64,000 nt of DNA. It comes from Massilia timonae CCUG 45783 (GTDB lineage: Bacteria > Pseudomonadota > Gammaproteobacteria > Burkholderiales > Burkholderiaceae_D). The stretch's first letter is position 1, and the number at the start of each line of letters is the position of its first letter. Under the pieces are notes generated by a model. That model was not told where the DNA came from and made no database searches. It saw only the letters and a program-made list of their open reading frames with translations. A program made the position numbers and the translations under genes. Below are positions 48,640 to 56,947 of this stretch, piece by piece. Location: assembly GCF_000315425.1 (NCBI RefSeq), contig NZ_JH992923.1:340459-404458 (forward strand), given 5' to 3'.

Positions 48640-49785
48640 TCAGGAATTGAGCGTGAACTCGGTGAACGAGGCGCCCTGCGGGGCCGCCGGTTTCTCCTGC
48701 TCTTGCGTCTGCTGGACCTGGCTGTCCGGCCCATTGTTGAGCAGCCACAGCAGGTTGGTGGCCGAATCGGCATTCGCCAGCGCCTCGTCCTGGGTCACCA
48801 GGCCCTCCTTGACCAGTTTGAACAGCGCGCCCTCGAACGACTGCGAGCCGGGCGACAGGCTCTTGTCCATCGCTTCCTTGATCTGGCCGATCTCGCCTTT
48901 CTCGATCAGGTCGGCGATGTAGCGGGTGTTCAGCATCACTTCGACCGCCGCCTGGCGCGCGCCGCCGGCGGCCGATTTCACCAGCCGCTGCGAGACGATG
49001 GCCTTGACGCTCGAGGCCAGGTCTTGCAGCAGGGCGGCGCGGTTTTCCATCGGGTAGAAGCTGATGATGCGGTTCAGCGCGTTGTAGCTGTTGTTGGCGT
49101 GCAGGGTGGCCAGCACCAGGTGGCCCGATTGGGCGTAGGCCAGGGCCGCGGCCATCGTTTCGCGGTCGCGGATCTCGCCGATCAGGATGCAGTCGGGCGC
49201 CTGGCGCATCGAATTCTTCAGGGCGATGCCGAAGCTGCTGGCGTCGCTGCCGATCTCGCGCTGGTTGACGATCGATTTCTTGTTCTTGAACAGGTATTCG
49301 ATCGGGTCTTCGAGCGTCAGGATGTGGCCGGTGCGCTGTTCGTTGCGATGGTCGAGCATGGCGGCGATGGTGGTCGACTTGCCGGAGCCGGTGGCGCCGA
49401 CCACCAGCAGCAGGCCGCGCTTTTCCATGATCAGTTCGGACAGCACCGGCGGCAGCCCGAGTCCGCCCAGCGGCGGGATGTCGGCCGGCACGAAGCGGAA
49501 CACGGCCGAGATCGAACCACGCTGGCGGAAGGCCGACAGGCGAAAGCGCCCCAGGTTCGGGACCGACACGCCCATGTTCAATTCGTTGTCGCGTTCGAGT
49601 TCGAGCAGCTGTTCGGGCGTGGCGACCTCGGACAGCAGCGACAGGATGTTCTCGGGTTCGAGACGATGCTGGTTGATGGGGATGAGCGCGCCGTTGATCT
49701 TGATGTGCACCGGGGAGTTCACGGCGAAGAACATGTCGGAAGCGTTCTTCTCTTTCATCAGCTGGAACAGGCGGTCCATGGCCAT
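48640..49785 (-). CDS. pilU: Type IV pilus retraction ATPase, PilU-like
   Basis: 381 aa GspE/PilT ATPase. N-terminal PAS-like domain with LMKEKNASDMFFAVNSPVHIKING, and RFRLSAFRQRGSISAVFRFV. Walker A GATGSGKSTT, Asp box DPIEYLF, Walker B LIGEIRDRETM and His box LATLHANN. Residues SFYPMENRAALLQDLASSVKAIVSQRL and a longer C-tail (340-381, Gln-rich) indicate PilU rather than PilT. It drives pilus retraction with PilT. ATG 49785, GGAGA upstream. It is placed among lysine genes, a layout I associate with Burkholderiales but cannot verify here. Confidence 0.9.
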   Translation of the reverse strand: MAMDRLFQLMKEKNASDMFFAVNSPVHIKINGALIPINQHRLEPENILSLLSEVATPEQLLELERDNELNMGVSVPNLGRFRLSAFRQRGSISAVFRFVPADIPPLGGLGLPPVLSELIMEKRGLLLVVGATGSGKSTTIAAMLDHRNEQRTGHILTLEDPIEYLFKNKKSIVNQREIGSDASSFGIALKNSMRQAPDCILIGEIRDRETMAAALAYAQSGHLVLATLHANNSYNALNRIISFYPMENRAALLQDLASSVKAIVSQRLVKSAAGGARQAAVEVMLNTRYIADLIEKGEIGQIKEAMDKSLSPGSQSFEGALFKLVKEGLVTQDEALANADSATNLLWLLNNGPDSQVQQTQEQEKPAAPQGASFTEFTLNS

Positions 49786-49825
49786 CGCATCGTCTCCGTT
49801 TGTTTCGGGTATTCCGGGGCCGGTT

Positions 49826-49858
49826 GGATGCGTCGGCGGCGAAGCCGCCAACGCGTCC
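49826..49858 (-). other. Long hairpin between dapD and pilU
   Basis: GGATGCGTCGGCGGC (49826-49840) and GCCGCCAACGCGTCC (49844-49858) pair around GAA with two mismatches. No U-run follows on the minus strand. It may protect the dapD mRNA end or attenuate transcription into pilU. Confidence 0.5.
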
Positions 49859-49865
49859 AGCCAGC

Positions 49866-50690
49866 TTAAACGCCGCGCAGCAGCTCGTTGATCCCGGTCT
49901 TCGAACGCGTCTGCGCATCCACGCGCTTGACGATCACGGCGCAGTACAGGCTGTACTTGCCGTCGGCGGACGGCAGGCTGCCCGACACCACGACCGAACC
50001 CGACGGCACGCGGCCATAGCTCACTTCGCCGGTTTCGCGGTTATAGATCTTGGTCGACTGGCCGATGTACACGCCCATCGAGATCACCGAGTTCTCTTCG
50101 ACGATCACGCCTTCGACGATTTCCGAACGGGCGCCGATGAAGCAGTTGTCTTCGATGATGGTCGGGTTGGCCTGCATCGGTTCCAGCACGCCGCCGATGC
50201 CGACGCCGCCCGACAGGTGGACGTTCTTGCCGATCTGGGCGCAGGAGCCGACGGTGGCCCAGGTGTCGACCATCGTGCCTTCATCGACATAGGCGCCGAT
50301 GTTGACGTAGGACGGCATCAGGACGACGTTCTTGCCGATGAAGCTGCCGCGGCGGGCGACGGCCGGCGGCACCACGCGGAAACCGCCGCGCGCGAAGTCT
50401 TCCGGGGTGTAGTCGGCGAACTTGGTCGGCACCTTGTCGTAGAACTGGATGTCGCCCGAGGCGACCGGCACGTTGTTCTCCAGGCGGAACGACAGCAGCA
50501 CGGCCTTCTTGATCCACTGGTTCACGACCCAGGCGCCGGTGTCCTTCTGCGCCACGCGCAGGCTGCCGTCATCGAGGCCGGCAAGGACGTGGGCGACGGC
50601 GTCGCGCACTTCGGCGCTGGCGTTGTTCGGGCTGATGTCGGCGCGCTGTTCCCAGGCGGTGTCGATGATGGTTTGCAGTTGTTGGGTCAT
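49866..50690 (-). CDS. dapD: Tetrahydrodipicolinate N-succinyltransferase
   Basis: 274 aa, the usual length. An N-terminal helical part ([22 protein letters not shown]) is followed by the substrate motif [20 protein letters not shown] left-handed beta-helix built of hexapeptide repeats follows ([75 protein letters not shown]). It transfers succinyl from succinyl-CoA to tetrahydrodipicolinate. It starts 46 bp after dapC and precedes pilU; one unit of the succinylase lysine/DAP pathway. Confidence 0.97.
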   Translation of the reverse strand: MTQQLQTIIDTAWEQRADISPNNASAEVRDAVAHVLAGLDDGSLRVAQKDTGAWVVNQWIKKAVLLSFRLENNVPVASGDIQFYDKVPTKFADYTPEDFARGGFRVVPPAVARRGSFIGKNVVLMPSYVNIGAYVDEGTMVDTWATVGSCAQIGKNVHLSGGVGIGGVLEPMQANPTIIEDNCFIGARSEIVEGVIVEENSVISMGVYIGQSTKIYNRETGEVSYGRVPSGSVVVSGSLPSADGKYSLYCAVIVKRVDAQTRSKTGINELLRGV

Positions 50691-50736
50691 GATGCTGGTC
50701 TTGGTTGAAATGAAAAACAGGTATTCGTGGGGGCCG

Positions 50737-51951
50737 TTATTTCAGGCCCTGGCAGAACTGGACGATGCGGTTCGCCGCTTCCAGTCCTTCGTCGACGCCG
50801 GCCACCAGGGCCATACGGATACGATCGCGCCCCGGATTCTGGCCGTGCGCTTCGCGCGCCAGGTAGCTGCCCGGGAGGACCGTCACATTATAGTCGGCGT
50901 ACAGGCGGCGTGCGAACTCAAGGTCCGACAGGCCGGTGCGGCGCACGTCGGCCCACAGGTAGAAGCCGGCGTCGGGCAGCTCGACGTCCATCACGCCCTT
51001 GAGCAGCGGGGTGATGAGGGCGAACTTCTCCTTGTACAGCGCGCGGTTGTCCTGCACGTGCTGCTCGTCGTTCCAGGCCGCGATCGAGGCCGCCTGCACC
51101 GGCGGCGACATCGCGCCGCCGCAATAGGTGCGGTACAGCAGGAATTTCTTCATCGCCACCGGATCGCCGGCGACAAAGCCGGAGCGCATGCCCGGCACGT
51201 TCGAGCGCTTCGACAGGCTCGAGAACACGATCAGGTTGCGGTACGGCTGTTCGCCACCGCTCCTTCCGAGCTGGTGCGCCGCTTCCAGCGCGCCCAGCGG
51301 CGGCGCCGAGCCGGTATAGATCTCGGAATAGCACTCGTCGGCCGCGATCAGGAAGCCCCAGCGGTCGGACAATTCGAACAGCTGGCGCCAGTCGTCCAGC
51401 GACAGGGTGGCGCCGGTCGGATTGCCGGGCGAGCACACATACAGCAGCTGCACGCGCGGCCACACGTCTTCCGGCACGCTGCCGTAATCCGGCGCGAAGT
51501 TGCGCGCGGGTTCGGAGTTGACGAAGTACGGCGCCGCGCCGGCCAGGTAGACCGCGCCTTCGTAGATCTGGTAGAACGGGTTCGGGCACATCGCCAGCGC
51601 ATCCGGCCGGGAGGCGTCGATCATGCACTGGGCGATCGCGAACAGCGCTTCGCGCGAGCCGTTCACCGGCAGCACCATGGTGGCCGGGTCCAGCGCCGGG
51701 ATGCCGTAACGGCGTTCCAGCCAGCCGGCGATCGCCGCGCGCAGGGGCTCGCCGCCGACCGTGCTCGGATAGTTGGCCAGGCCGGCCACCGAATGCGTCA
51801 GCGCTTTTTCGATGAAGGCCGGCGTCGGATGCTTCGGTTCGCCGATGCCCAGGCTGATCGCGGAATAGGCCGGGTTCGGGGCGACGCCGGCAAACAGCTG
51901 GCGCAGCTTTTCGAACGGGTAGGGATGGAGCTTGTCGAGATGGGGATTCAC
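50737..51951 (-). CDS. dapC: Succinyldiaminopimelate transaminase
   Basis: 404 aa fold-type I aminotransferase. It has [95 protein letters not shown] Lys in [15 protein letters not shown], and GFYLWADV near the end. GTG start 51951 because similarity begins at that residue ([12 protein letters not shown]). There is no clear Shine-Dalgarno and a hairpin lies just upstream. It forms N-succinyl-LL-2-amino-6-oxopimelate counterpart DAP with glutamate. First gene of the dap run. Confidence 0.94.
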   Translation of the reverse strand: MNPHLDKLHPYPFEKLRQLFAGVAPNPAYSAISLGIGEPKHPTPAFIEKALTHSVAGLANYPSTVGGEPLRAAIAGWLERRYGIPALDPATMVLPVNGSREALFAIAQCMIDASRPDALAMCPNPFYQIYEGAVYLAGAAPYFVNSEPARNFAPDYGSVPEDVWPRVQLLYVCSPGNPTGATLSLDDWRQLFELSDRWGFLIAADECYSEIYTGSAPPLGALEAAHQLGRSGGEQPYRNLIVFSSLSKRSNVPGMRSGFVAGDPVAMKKFLLYRTYCGGAMSPPVQAASIAAWNDEQHVQDNRALYKEKFALITPLLKGVMDVELPDAGFYLWADVRRTGLSDLEFARRLYADYNVTVLPGSYLAREAHGQNPGRDRIRMALVAGVDEGLEAANRIVQFCQGLK

Positions 51952-51961
51952 GGCAGTCTTG

Positions 51962-52002
51962 GGCGCACAACGGTGTGCGCTTTTCGATAATTTTTTATTA
52001 TA
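51962..52002 (-). promoter_or_regulatory. dapC promoter -10 box and leader hairpin
   Basis: A perfect TATAAT reads on the minus strand at 52002-51997. Between it and the GTG start, GCGCAC-N6-GTGCGC (51962-51979) can form a hairpin directly before the start codon. The leader lacks a Shine-Dalgarno, so the hairpin may matter for initiation. Confidence 0.45.
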
Positions 52003-52097
52003 GCTCCATGAATGGAAGAACGTTCGAGCGTGCGGCAAGTGATTTGCGGTAACATTAATCGTCTACCGACCAGCGATTTTCTGGAGAGCCATCCGCC

Positions 52098-52871
52098 GTG
52101 CCGATCAGTTACGCGCGCAGCCTGACAGGACATGAACGCACGCCCGGCGCCAACCGGCACCTGGGCGTGGCGCTGGCTTTCGTTGCCGGCGCCATCAATG
52201 CCGGGGGCTTCCTGGCGGTGCGCGAATACACCTCGCACATGACCGGCATCGTCTCCAGCGCGGCCGACCACCTGGTGCTGGGCGAGACCGACCTGGTGCT
52301 GGCCGCGCTCGGCGCGCTGCTCAGCTTCCTGCTCGGCGCGGCCTGCACCGCGATCCTGGTCAACTACATCCGGCGCCGCGGCCTGCACAGCGGCTTCGCG
52401 CTGCCCCTGCTGCTCGAGGCTGTGCTTCTGCTGGTGTTCGGCATCCTCGGCGCGCGCCTGGCCCGGATCGATGCCTTCTTCATTCCGCTGACCGTGATGC
52501 TGCTGTGCTTCATGATGGGGCTGCAGAACGCGGTCATCACCAAGGTCTCGCGTGCCGAGATCCGCACCACCCACATGACCGGCATCGTGACCGACATCGG
52601 CATCGAGCTTGGCAAGATGGCCTACTGGAATGCCGACGGCCCGCTGCGCCAGCCGAAAGTCACGGCCAACCTCGGGCGCCTGCTGCTGATGCTGTCGCTA
52701 CTGGGCGCGTTCTGCCTGGGCGGCGTGGTGGGGGCGCTGGGCTTCAAGCACCTGGGCTACCTGTCCACGGTGCCGCTGGCCGCCTTCCTGTGCGTGCTGG
52801 CGATCGTGCCGGTGGTCGACGATGCCGTGCGCGTGCTCGGCGGGCAGGGCGGGACGGGGCGCGACGCCTGA
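52098..52871 (+). CDS. DUF1275 (YoaK-type) membrane protein
   Basis: 257 aa with six membrane helices. It has FVAGAINAGGFLAVREYTSHMTGIVSSAAD, FLLGAACTAILVNYIRRR and GLQNAVITKVSRAEIRTTHMTGIVTDIGIELGK, the duplicated 'THMTG' blocks diagnostic for DUF1275. Inner membrane, function unknown. GTG start at 52098, GGAGAG upstream. The last ~115 bp overlap the 3' end of the convergent histidine kinase gene. Divergent from dapC (gap 146 bp). Confidence 0.88.
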   Translation: MPISYARSLTGHERTPGANRHLGVALAFVAGAINAGGFLAVREYTSHMTGIVSSAADHLVLGETDLVLAALGALLSFLLGAACTAILVNYIRRRGLHSGFALPLLLEAVLLLVFGILGARLARIDAFFIPLTVMLLCFMMGLQNAVITKVSRAEIRTTHMTGIVTDIGIELGKMAYWNADGPLRQPKVTANLGRLLLMLSLLGAFCLGGVVGALGFKHLGYLSTVPLAAFLCVLAIVPVVDDAVRVLGGQGGTGRDA

Positions 52872-55837
52872 TCCGCCTGGCCCGGCCCGACCGGAATCGC
52901 CAGCGTGATCCGGGTGCCCGCGGGGCCGCTGTCGATGCGCAGCCTGGCCCCGATCTGGAGCGCGCGCTCGCGCATGCCTTGCAGGCCGAAGTGGCCGGGC
53001 TTGTCCATGGCGCAGCCGCCGCTTCCTTCGTCGCCGACGGTCAGCGTCACGTCGCGCTGGCCGGCGTCGGCGCTGAGCCGGACCGGCCCGGGCGTATGCC
53101 GCAGGGCGTTGACCAGGGCTTCGCGCACGATCGCATGCACGTCGCGGCGCAGGCGCACCGGCAACCGGTCGACCGATCCCGGCGCCGCCGCCAGCGCCAG
53201 GCGCTGGCTTCCTCCAGGAAGGATCAGTTCCACGTCGCGCAGCAGCCCCTGCCAGAATGCGTCGACGTTGGCGAAGCCCTGGCGCAGGCCCTGGACTTCG
53301 TCGCGGCCTTCTTCCAGCACCTGTTCGGCGTTCTCCAGCACGCGCTCGAGCCCGGTGCGCACCGGGCTGTTGGCCGGCAGCCCGGTCAGCACCGAGTGCA
53401 TCCGCAGCAGCATCCCTTGCACGCCCTGCAGGAAGGTGTCGTGCAGGGAGCGGGCGATCGATTCGCGCTCGCGCATGCGCGCCATCAGCTCGCCTTCGAT
53501 GCGCTCGGCCAGCCGCCGGGTGCGCAGCCGGTAGGCCCACGCGGCCATGAGCACGAAGGCCAGCAGGCAGGCCGCCAGGAACCACCAGGTCTGGAACCAG
53601 CGCGGCGGGATGTAAAAGGCCAGGGTCGTGACCGGGCCCGCCACGCCGCTCTCGTTGATGGCCATCACCTCGAAGCTGTGCGTCCCAGGGCGCAGCCGCT
53701 GGAAGAAGGCGCTGCGCCGCGTGCCGGCTTCCTCCCAGTCCCGGCTGCCGGCCAGGCGATAGCGGAAGCTCACCTTTTGCGGCATGCGCAGGCTGGGCGC
53801 CGTGTAGTCGATCTGCACGTTCTCGGTGCCCTGCTCGAGTGTCAATCCCATGCGGGCGCCGTAGTGGCGCGCCCCGCTCGAGACGGCCAGCACCTCCACC
53901 GCGGGCGTCGCCGGATTGGGCGCGGTCTTGCGCGGATCGATCCAGGCCAGGCCGCGCTCGCCGGCGAACCAGAGCGTGCCGTCGCTGGCCATCGCGGCCG
54001 TGCGCGACAGCAGGCGCGACACGCCGCCGCCCAGGTAGCCGTCGGCGGCATCGAACAGCCGGCCGCGCAGCCGGACGTCGGGGTCGTTCATCGAACGCGT
54101 CCAGTCGTCAAGCGTGACGCGGTAGATGCCGCGCTCGGCATTGATCCAGCGCACGCCGGCGGCGTCGGTGACGATGCCGCTGGCCGCGCCGATGCCGTCC
54201 GGCACGCTGACCGCGAGACTGCGGAAGCGGTTGCCTGCCAGGACCTGCATGCCATCCTCGCCCGAGACCACCAAGGGCGTGCCCGGCACGATGAGGCTGA
54301 ACTTGCCGACGTCCAGTCCATCCCGGGCGCCGTACTCGCGCACCGTCTCGCCGTCGACGATGCGCAGGCGATTGCCGCGCAGCCCCAGGTAGCTGCGGCC
54401 GGCGGCGTCGAACGCCACTTCCTGCGGCTGGTCTTCCTTGACCGGCGGCCGGGTCCAGGCGCCGTTGCGGTAATGCCAGGCGCCCATGCGCCCGGTCCAG
54501 AGCCAGATCTCGTCGTTGCCGGCGGTGAGGCGCCGGGGCCGGATGCTGTCGGCGGCCGCGCTGACCGCGGGCGGCAGCGCGATGCGCTCGACGCCCGCGC
54601 GGCCGTGCCGCTCGATGCCGTACCGGCCCCCGAGCACCAGCGTGCCGTCGGGGGCGCGGTCGAGCACGTGGGTGGCGATGGAGTCCGGCAGGTCGCTTAC
54701 CCTGCCGTTCTCGAGGCGCACCAGGCCGGCCGTACCGTCCAGTCGCTGGACCCGTACCGCGACGATCCCACCGTCCGGGTGCCGGGCGGGGTGGGAGATA
54801 CCGCGGTCGAGCAGTTGCGGCACCATGTGCACGGCGTGGTCGCGCAGCCGCTCCAGTCCCGACGGCGTGCCGACCCAGATGCTGCCGTCGCCGTCTTCCA
54901 TCAGCGCCAGCACCGACAGGCTGGTCATCTGCCACGACTGGTCGAGCCGCTCGGCGGCGCCAACCGGCGTGAAACGTCCGCCGCGCTGCCAGTCGGCCGG
55001 GCGCAGCACGCAAATGCCGACCGGACAGTTGCCGGACCAGACGTTGCCGTCGCGGTCGAACAGCGACTGGTAGGTGTTGGCGCTGCCGGGTTGAAAGGGC
55101 ACGCTGCGCGGCGACGGCGGCGCCACCCGCTCGAACTGCTTGCCGAGCACCAGCCATACGCTGCCGTCCCGCGCCTCGAGCAGCATCGCATCGCCGCGCA
55201 CCGCGCGCAGCCTGTGAAAGCGCTGGGCGCCGGCCTCGCGCAGGTAGAGCGCCGCGCCGTCGGTGGCCCAGACCCGGCCGGCGCCGTCGGCCAGCACGTA
55301 TTCGGCGCGGACGGCGTCGTAGCCCAGTTCCGGGCCGATGCGCACGACGCGATCGCCCTCGACCCGGAACAGGCCGCGCCAGCCGGCGATCCAGGGCGCG
55401 CCATCGGCGCCAAGGGAGATGGCGAAGACGCTGCCGCTCTGTTCGGGCGTGAGCAGGTGCCGGTAACGTCCCTTGCGCAGCACGCTCAGCCCGCCGCTGC
55501 CGTGCCCAATCCACAGTTCGCCGCCGGGGCCGGGCCGCAGCGCGCTGATATTGTTGTTTTGCAGGCGGCTGCCGTCGGCCGTGTCGAACGGCAGGAAGCG
55601 CAGGCCGTCGAAGCGCAGCAGGCCGGCGTAACGGCTGCCGACCCACAGCCAGCCATCCTGGCTGCGCGCCAGCGCGTCGACGTAGCGCGGCGCGCCTTCC
55701 AGCTCGCCCCAGCGTTCATGGCGATAGCCGTCCAGCGCGATGGCCGGGTCGAGGGCGAGGGCGGCCGGCGCGAAAGCGCAGGTCAGTACGACCAGCGTCG
55801 TGCGCAGCCACAGGTGGAATCGGTAAATGATACTCAT
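52757..55837 (-). CDS. Two-component propeller sensor histidine kinase
   Basis: 1026 aa with signal or TM start (about 10-28). Two seven-bladed propeller repeats (Reg_prop) fill about 35-620, with blades like DGWLWVGSRYAGLLRFDG, GELWIGHGSGGLSVLRKGRY, and GSIWVGTPSGLERL. A Y_Y_Y domain follows (about 640-710), then one TM (WWFLAACLLAFVLMAAWAY). HisKA_3 has His in SIARSLHDTFLQGVQG, and HATPase has REALVNALRHTPG and GHFGLQGMRERA. No response regulator is adjacent. The last ~43 residues (after LAIPVG) are Pro/Ser/Thr-rich and antisense to the DUF1275 gene. Propeller HKs often sense carbohydrate breakdown products. Confidence 0.9.
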   Translation of the reverse strand: MSIIYRFHLWLRTTLVVLTCAFAPAALALDPAIALDGYRHERWGELEGAPRYVDALARSQDGWLWVGSRYAGLLRFDGLRFLPFDTADGSRLQNNNISALRPGPGGELWIGHGSGGLSVLRKGRYRHLLTPEQSGSVFAISLGADGAPWIAGWRGLFRVEGDRVVRIGPELGYDAVRAEYVLADGAGRVWATDGAALYLREAGAQRFHRLRAVRGDAMLLEARDGSVWLVLGKQFERVAPPSPRSVPFQPGSANTYQSLFDRDGNVWSGNCPVGICVLRPADWQRGGRFTPVGAAERLDQSWQMTSLSVLALMEDGDGSIWVGTPSGLERLRDHAVHMVPQLLDRGISHPARHPDGGIVAVRVQRLDGTAGLVRLENGRVSDLPDSIATHVLDRAPDGTLVLGGRYGIERHGRAGVERIALPPAVSAAADSIRPRRLTAGNDEIWLWTGRMGAWHYRNGAWTRPPVKEDQPQEVAFDAAGRSYLGLRGNRLRIVDGETVREYGARDGLDVGKFSLIVPGTPLVVSGEDGMQVLAGNRFRSLAVSVPDGIGAASGIVTDAAGVRWINAERGIYRVTLDDWTRSMNDPDVRLRGRLFDAADGYLGGGVSRLLSRTAAMASDGTLWFAGERGLAWIDPRKTAPNPATPAVEVLAVSSGARHYGARMGLTLEQGTENVQIDYTAPSLRMPQKVSFRYRLAGSRDWEEAGTRRSAFFQRLRPGTHSFEVMAINESGVAGPVTTLAFYIPPRWFQTWWFLAACLLAFVLMAAWAYRLRTRRLAERIEGELMARMRERESIARSLHDTFLQGVQGMLLRMHSVLTGLPANSPVRTGLERVLENAEQVLEEGRDEVQGLRQGFANVDAFWQGLLRDVELILPGGSQRLALAAAPGSVDRLPVRLRRDVHAIVREALVNALRHTPGPVRLSADAGQRDVTLTVGDEGSGGCAMDKPGHFGLQGMRERALQIGARLRIDSGPAGTRITLAIPVGPGQADQASRPVPPCPPSTRTASSTTGTIASTHRKAASGTVDR

Positions 55838-55933
55838 TCCCGAATTGTTGCAGCTAAATGCTTGCCGGTCCAGTCGTCGCGGCCGTTCAGGCGCCTGGCG
55901 ACATCATGTCCTCCGATTCATCCCGCGCCATTC

Positions 55934-56938
55934 TCAGGCACCGCGCAGCACGGTGCGAAAGCCGATATGGCTGGCGCCCAGGTTGGCTTCCTGCGATTCG
56001 CGCGCCGAGGCCCGGTAGCGCAGGCAGTAGGTCGGGGCGCACAGGAACGAGCCGCCCTTGATCACGACCGGCGCGGCCGGCAGGCGCGCCGCCGCCACGG
56101 CGGTGTCGCCGTTCGCGTGCGGCTGGCGCGCGCCGCTGTAGCCATCCTTGGTCCATTCCCAGGCGTTGCCGATCATGTCGTGCAGTCCGAAGGCGTTGGC
56201 GGCGTAGCAGCCGACCGGCGCCAGGCCGGCGTGGCCGTCCTGGCCGCTGTCGGCCAGCGGGAAGGGCCCCTGCCAGTAGTTGGCGGTCGGACGACCGTGG
56301 GCATCGACCGGCGCGCCATCGAGCCCGGCGTCGTCGCGGCCGGCCTTGGCCGCGTATTCCCACTCCGCCTCGGTCGGCAGGTCGCGGCCCAGCCAGCGTG
56401 CATAGGCGAGGGCGTCGGCCTGGGTGACCAGCGTCACCGGCGCGTTCGGGGCCGGCGCCTGCGCGCTGTGCGGATCCTTCCAGCTGGCGCCGCGTACATA
56501 GCGCCACCAGGCGTAGGGACGGCGCCGCAGCTCGGCCGCATCGGGCGTGTCGAACACGACGGCGGCGCCTTCGCGCTCGGCCTCGGTGACGTAGCCGGTC
56601 GCCTGCACGAAGCGTTCGAACTGGGCGTTGGTGACCTCGGTCTGGTCGATCCAGAAGCCGTCGACCTTGTGGCGCGCGGTGCTGGCCGGGCGTTCGTCCG
56701 GATAGCCCGCGAGGCTGCCGAACACGAATTCGCCGCCGGCCAGGCGCACCATGCCGGCACGCGGATCCCGGCCCCAGCCCGGCGGCAGGCCGGTCCCGGC
56801 CGCGCAAAGGGTCTCGGTGCCGAGCTTCGCGAGGGTCGGCGCCTGGCGGGCATCGGTCACCGCCAGCGCGGCGCCGGCAAGGGCGCCGGCGAGGGCGCCG
56901 GCGCCAACCAGCGCCAGCAGGCATTCGGTCATGCGCAT
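55934..56938 (-). CDS. Formylglycine-generating enzyme-family protein (SUMF1), exported
   Basis: 334 aa with hydrophobic signal start (about 6-27; coded by GCC-rich repeats as GALAGALAGAAL). The FGE-sulfatase domain has GGEFVFGS, VDGFWIDQTEVTNAQFERFV, YVRGASWKDP, LPTEAEWEYAAKAG and GNAWEWTKDGY. The active copper-binding Cys pair C300/C305 lies in SFLCAPTYCLRYR, spaced as in human FGE (C336/C341). So it should oxidise sulfatase Cys to formylglycine aerobically. It stands 9 bp after the sulfatase gene in the same operon. A signal peptide is unusual, as bacterial FGE normally acts in the cytoplasm. Confidence 0.88.
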   Translation of the reverse strand: MRMTECLLALVGAGALAGALAGAALAVTDARQAPTLAKLGTETLCAAGTGLPPGWGRDPRAGMVRLAGGEFVFGSLAGYPDERPASTARHKVDGFWIDQTEVTNAQFERFVQATGYVTEAEREGAAVVFDTPDAAELRRRPYAWWRYVRGASWKDPHSAQAPAPNAPVTLVTQADALAYARWLGRDLPTEAEWEYAAKAGRDDAGLDGAPVDAHGRPTANYWQGPFPLADSGQDGHAGLAPVGCYAANAFGLHDMIGNAWEWTKDGYSGARQPHANGDTAVAAARLPAAPVVIKGGSFLCAPTYCLRYRASARESQEANLGASHIGFRTVLRGA

Positions 56939-56947
56939 GTCGCCGTC

